The position numbers were made by a program, and so were the translations under genes. Source: Pseudomonas sp. Os17 (GTDB lineage Bacteria; Pseudomonadota; Gammaproteobacteria; Pseudomonadales; Pseudomonadaceae). Taken from it: 64,000 nt of DNA. Below, piece after piece: positions 60,026-64,000 of this stretch (positions are counted from its first letter, which is position 1; each line of letters opens with the position of its first letter). The notes beneath the pieces are model-generated. The model worked only from the letters and a program-made list of their open reading frames with translations, was not told where the DNA came from and searched no databases. Location of the stretch: the NCBI RefSeq assembly GCF_001547895.1, contig NZ_AP014627.1, positions 4,343,501 through 4,407,500 of the forward strand. Direction: 5' to 3'.

Positions 60026-63000
60026 TCACCTCACGAATTCTGTACATGCAGCCCATTGTACACACCCTGCGTAGGACTTTAGCAATTCAGAAAGCGATGT
60101 GCGCTGTTCCACCGTTGATGAGTTTTTCAAAATCATCAGATTTGTAGGCGCACTAAGAGAGTAATTAAGAACTTTAGCACCTGGCAACCAAGTTGCCATG
60201 CCTTCAATATCGTTAGCAATACGAGGATTTTTTAACCCTGCTGCGAATAATCCCTCCCAATCACCACGCTCGATAAATTGCCCAGTTGCGTCTGTGATAC
60301 GAATGCCCTCTCGGGGCAAAGTTATAGCTGTTCCTTCAGGAACAATAGTTTCCCCGACTCCATATCTATACTGACCATGACCAGCATATGCGGTACCAGT
60401 TCCTCCCTCAAGAACCCCACCAGCATAGTCGTGTCCCGCAGCGCTCCCGAGAGACCTCTCCTTCCCAAGTAGGTTGCCCGTGACTTTCAGGCCTGCCGCT
60501 TCCCCTCCAACAATTACACTTCGACCAAATAGTGCACCCAATAGCTTCCCTAACCAAGTAGCTGGTACGGGAGCTAAACTTCCCATAGTAGTTACATCGC
60601 TAATAGCCTTTCGATTTAATGCATCATTCCAGCGAATAGTTTCTAGATCAGACGTATCAGCATTGCCGCCTAGGGATACGCATGAAACATCTCCACATGA
60701 AAAAAAACGGGGACTAAAAGCTTCGTCTCCCACCATAATAGGTAAACGATAGCCACCATCACCATCTAATACATGCCCAGAAAGCCGATCTCGCCTCTCA
60801 TCACTAATACTAGGAGATTTGCTCCAGTCTGTATTTGGACTCGAAGGAAAATTCGCCCAACTGTATGCGTTTGTTTGCTCATTTATATAAGCAACGATAT
60901 TCAGATCAAGTTTGGCAAAATCTTGAAAATACTGACCATTCCCCAATGGTAACCACTTACCCGACTCATCATACCGTCCCTCCTTAGTCGCAACAGTATC
61001 GGTTCCAGGGCCGATATCAGTACCATTTACACTAGACAGGCGCAGTTGATCTTCAATCTGTTCAGCTGAGTACTTACCGCCACTCCGAGCCGCCAAACGC
61101 TTCGCTAACTCTTTTTCATCTGGATGTAGTTGGCGGTTATATGCGGTGGCATTTTTAGCTATCCACCCTCCTTTTTCTATAGATTTTGCATCTGCGTCCT
61201 TCTGGCTAGCAGCAGCCAAAACTCCTACAATTTGCGAGCTCATACCCAATAGTACTTTGTCATCTTGGACAAGAAGATTGAGATGTTCGATCAGGGCTTC
61301 ATTGGCCCCAGCTGCCAATGCCCCGGTCTTGAAGTCACCACCAGTCGCTTGCGAGAGCAGTCCTCCCACCATCGCGTGAATAGCGATTTTCGGCAGGGTG
61401 CCATCCTTGATCCCCCATTTTTTGGTGTAATCCCCAACAGCGTTAAAACTCGCAGCCGCCAAAGTGTTGAACAAGGCACTTTTCAGAGCATCACTTGCAC
61501 TGCCGCCCTGCCCCAACGCTTTGCTCAACAGCATGGAGGTACCATTCTGCAGTGTTTGGCTCGCAGCAAATTGCCCAACACCTGTCCAAGTGCTGAGGTT
61601 CGGCCCAATAACCTGATTCGTTACTGGGTTGGTGTAAGTACCTGTCCACTCATTGAAATAACCAGATGTAAGCCCCGCAGTAACACCGGAGATCACATAC
61701 CCTTTCATGGCGCTGGAAGAGGTCACATCCTTAAATACCGCCCCCAGATTTCCGCCATTGTTGATAAAACTAACGGTTGCATTAGTCGCGGCGCCTGTAG
61801 CGATAGCTCCCGCACTCGACACCAGCACTCCAGCAGTCCCCGAACTCATGGTCCCCGCAGCAACCGCTCCACCGGTGGCGGTCCCCATAGCGCCCATGGC
61901 CATAGGCCCAACCACCGCCGCCATTACAATCGCAATAATGATCTGCGAAGCCGGCCCCAGCCCGGAGCTGCTGTACTTGTAGGAGTCGTGGATCTCCTTT
62001 ACCAGCCGCCAATCAACATCGCCACGCTTCTCGGCCTCCTTGAGCCAAGCCAATTGCGGGTCGGCCTTGACCATCGCGTCGATGCTCTGGCTAACGGTTT
62101 GCTGGTTGACCTGCCTCACATCGATCTTCAGGCCATCAACGGCTTTGATCACGATGTTGCCGGCCGCCACCATCTGGGTCTGGCGCAAGGTTTCGTCGGT
62201 ATTGCCCTTGCCTTTGGAGGACACCCAGAAGGAGTTGTTATTGGTCTTCTCGTGACTCTCCTGATGCAGATCCTTCACCCCTTCGAAGGTGATGGCGCCG
62301 CCGCTGTCCAGGGTGATGTCCTTGCCGCTTTGCAACTTGGCGACCTGATACTTCTGGTCGCCCTCGCTCTTGAGCGTCAGGTTGCCTCCGGCACTGATTT
62401 CACTGCCGATATGGGTGGTGCGGGTGACTTCGTCACGCTGGGTCTTGAGGTTGCCAAAGCCCCCCTTCTTCTTCATGTCATACAGCGAATGTTCACTGTC
62501 CTGCTCCGCCAGCAGGTTCAGTTCGCCACCGGCCACCAGATAGGCTTCATCCCCAGCCTTGACCTTGCTGGAAATCAGGGTCATGTCCTGGCCGGACTTG
62601 AGCATCACATCCCCGCCCGCCGTCACCGTGGTGGCTTGCTGGTGGACGCGATCCTCTTCGCTCTTGGTGGTACCGGTCTTGCTGGCCCAGTGTTGTTCAT
62701 TGGCGGCCGAGGCCAAGGTCAGGTGGTCCTTGGCCGTCATCGAGACGTCGCCCTTGGCGTCGATCTGGCTGGCGACGGCGGTGACGTTGCCTCCGGCCTC
62801 AATGCTCAGGTCGCCGCCGCTCTCCAGGGTGGCGCCGTGCTGGGTTCTGCTCTGGTCGAGGTTGCCGATGCCGCGGTCGTTACTGACCACTTGTTCGACG
62901 GCGGTGAGGCTGACGTTGCGACCGGCCTTGATGCGGGTGTCGCCACCGCTGTGCAGGACGCTACCGTTGCTGTCGAAGTCTCGTTCGGCGTCGATGCTCA

Positions 63001-64000
63001 GGCTGTTGGCTTCGATGCGGGCGGCGCTGTCGAGGAAGTCGCGACGCTGTTCGCGGACGTAGTCGTCGCTTTTGCTCTGGTGGGTGGTCAGGGTGCGGTC
63101 GTTGATCACGTCGCCCTGGGTGGTGGTCAGGGTCACGTCGCGCCCGGCGATGATGCCGCCGGCGCGGTTGACCAGATGGTTGCCCGCCAGCAGGTCCTGG
63201 CGGTTGCCCGCCTCCACCAACCCACTATTGACCAGGTTCGCCCCCGCCACCGCCGACAGGTCATTAGCCGCGCGCAGGGTGCCGACGTTGTTCAAGTCCT
63301 TGCCGGCAATCAGGCTCACGTCCTTGCCGGCGATAAGGGAGCCGTTGGGCGCCAGGCGGTTGTTGGCCTGGGCCAGGTACAGCACTGGCACCAGCACTTG
63401 TTCGCCGTTCACTTCATGGCTTTCCAGCCAGACGATGTCGTGGGTCAGGGCGGCGATTTGTTCGGAGGTCAGGGTCACGCCCACCGACAGGTCAAGCTGT
63501 TGCTTGCTCTGGAGGGCGTTGTCCATCAGGTGCTTGAAGAGCTTTTCGTTGCTGTCCTGGCCGTCGATAAAGCGCTGGCCGGTGCGGGCCACCATGGCTT
63601 GCTGGATGAGTTTCTGTTCGTAGAAACCGTCCCCCAGGCGTTTGGCGCTTTCATCGGGGTTGTAGCCGAGATTGGACAGCAGGTAGTCCGAGCTCATGAA
63701 CTGCTTGAGGTTGGTCAGCGCCGGGTTGGTTTCGATCAGGTACTTGTGCGGCCGGGACAGGCTCGCGGCGTCCGGCAGGCCGGCGATCTGCGCGGGCGTC
63801 GGGGCCTGGGCCAAGGTGCTGCCCTGGCCGCTGAGGCGGAACAGGCCGTTGCCGCTGGTGGGCAGGGTGAAGCCCGGCAGTACCAGGGGGTTGACCTGTT
63901 GCTGGGCCAGTTCCGGGGGCAGTTGCGGGTTGATCCGGATCGGCGTCGAGTAGCCGTTGCCAACGCCGGTGTCGGTCAGAGTCTTGCCGGCGCCGACGTA
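60026..64000 (-). CDS. CdiA-like contact-dependent inhibition exoprotein, C-terminal part (5' end beyond window)
   Basis: An open frame of 1324 residues entering at base 64000 and ending at 60026. From the N-terminal side: filamentous haemagglutinin repeats (VVSNDRGIGNLDQSRTQHGATLESGGDL; repeated GGDVMLKSGQDMTLISSKV-type strands, about 62.3-63.4 kb), a hydrophobic Ala/Gly-rich haemagglutinin DUF637-like domain (about 61.3-62.0 kb), a pre-toxin segment with NATAYNRQLHPDEKELAKRLAARSGGKYS (about 61.1 kb), then an AT-rich variable C-terminus. The last domain has AYAGHGQYRYGVGETIVPEG, like the AGHG domains annotated as putative Stv adhesin. It should be delivered to neighbours by a CdiB partner not in the window. 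Confidence 0.88.
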   Translation of the reverse strand, partial: YVGAGKTLTDTGVGNGYSTPIRINPQLPPELAQQQVNPLVLPGFTLPTSGNGLFRLSGQGSTLAQAPTPAQIAGLPDAASLSRPHKYLIETNPALTNLKQFMSSDYLLSNLGYNPDESAKRLGDGFYEQKLIQQAMVARTGQRFIDGQDSNEKLFKHLMDNALQSKQQLDLSVGVTLTSEQIAALTHDIVWLESHEVNGEQVLVPVLYLAQANNRLAPNGSLIAGKDVSLIAGKDLNNVGTLRAANDLSAVAGANLVNSGLVEAGNRQDLLAGNHLVNRAGGIIAGRDVTLTTTQGDVINDRTLTTHQSKSDDYVREQRRDFLDSAARIEANSLSIDAERDFDSNGSVLHSGGDTRIKAGRNVSLTAVEQVVSNDRGIGNLDQSRTQHGATLESGGDLSIEAGGNVTAVASQIDAKGDVSMTAKDHLTLASAANEQHWASKTGTTKSEEDRVHQQATTVTAGGDVMLKSGQDMTLISSKVKAGDEAYLVAGGELNLLAEQDSEHSLYDMKKKGGFGNLKTQRDEVTRTTHIGSEISAGGNLTLKSEGDQKYQVAKLQSGKDITLDSGGAITFEGVKDLHQESHEKTNNNSFWVSSKGKGNTDETLRQTQMVAAGNIVIKAVDGLKIDVRQVNQQTVSQSIDAMVKADPQLAWLKEAEKRGDVDWRLVKEIHDSYKYSSSGLGPASQIIIAIVMAAVVGPMAMGAMGTATGGAVAAGTMSSGTAGVLVSSAGAIATGAATNATVSFINNGGNLGAVFKDVTSSSAMKGYVISGVTAGLTSGYFNEWTGTYTNPVTNQVIGPNLSTWTGVGQFAASQTLQNGTSMLLSKALGQGGSASDALKSALFNTLAAASFNAVGDYTKKWGIKDGTLPKIAIHAMVGGLLSQATGGDFKTGALAAGANEALIEHLNLLVQDDKVLLGMSSQIVGVLAAASQKDADAKSIEKGGWIAKNATAYNRQLHPDEKELAKRLAARSGGKYSAEQIEDQLRLSSVNGTDIGPGTDTVATKEGRYDESGKWLPLGNGQYFQDFAKLDLNIVAYINEQTNAYSWANFPSSPNTDWSKSPSISDERRDRLSGHVLDGDGGYRLPIMVGDEAFSPRFFSCGDVSCVSLGGNADTSDLETIRWNDALNRKAISDVTTMGSLAPVPATWLGKLLGALFGRSVIVGGEAAGLKVTGNLLGKERSLGSAAGHDYAGGVLEGGTGTAYAGHGQYRYGVGETIVPEGTAITLPREGIRITDATGQFIERGDWEGLFAAGLKNPRIANDIEGMATWLPGAKVLNYSLSAPTNLMILKNSSTVEQRTSLSELLKSYAGCVQWAACTEFVR

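Noticed and set aside
1..64000. CRISPR array or complete prophage
   Set aside because: No regularly spaced short direct repeats with unique spacers and no phage structural, integrase or lysis genes were seen.

Overview
The window is chromosomal DNA from a Pseudomonas of the P. fluorescens complex; a P. protegens or P. chlororaphis-like strain is my guess. The evidence is the high G+C, dense short-gap operons, REP-type repeats, the cyd operon with a DUF2474 protein, Pseudomonas-type small proteins (DUF2388, and one resembling DUF3077) and a type II secretion cluster of Xcp/Hxc type. No complete phage, IS or CRISPR array is present.

Layout. 1-3.5 kb: a TonB-dependent receptor and a beta-propeller phytase (cut by the window edge), read leftwards behind a clear Pho box. 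3.7-8.6 kb: a degenerate GGDEF protein with an AraC regulator, GapN-type aldehyde dehydrogenase and a FUSC membrane protein, ending in a small MITE-like element inserted against moeA. 8.8-16.8 kb: a molybdenum-cofactor region (moaB-moeA; mobA, a LysR regulator and fdhD; moaA, a bestrophin-like channel and moaC-moaD-moaE). 17.2-26.2 kb: two FdhF/YdeP-type molybdoenzymes. One leads a bd-type oxidase operon (cydAB plus two tiny membrane proteins); between them are a DyP peroxidase and two blocks of intergenic repeats. 26.4-27.9 kb: an EamA exporter and a divergent Lrp/AsnC regulator.

28.2-45.9 kb is the most coherent block, all on the plus strand: a BvgA/RcsB-like response regulator, a BvgS-like hybrid kinase, two tandem GbpA-type chitin-active lytic polysaccharide monooxygenases (LPMOs), then a type II secretion operon gspC to gspM. 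It reads as one module: sensor, secreted enzymes, and the machine that exports them. The two LPMO genes share a 19-nt upstream element at nearly the same distance from their starts. The prepilin peptidase needed by the secretion system is not here and must be encoded elsewhere.

46-51.5 kb: yccA, tRNA-Ser(UGA) with a near-perfect promoter, then an accessory stretch of small and broken genes (yedK/SRAP, DUF2388, a truncated short-chain dehydrogenase, unknown membrane protein, GNAT). 51.5-59 kb: allE with a LysR regulator, a PseH-like acetyltransferase, a TPM-domain protein, and an operon of an ACT-less homoserine dehydrogenase with an aldehyde dehydrogenase. A small protein behind a structured leader closes this part. 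59.1-64 kb: the 3' part of a cdiA-like contact-dependent inhibition gene (minus strand, running off the window). Its toxin-proximal end becomes AT-rich, and it is followed by a candidate immunity gene and a decayed small gene carrying two nonsense codons.
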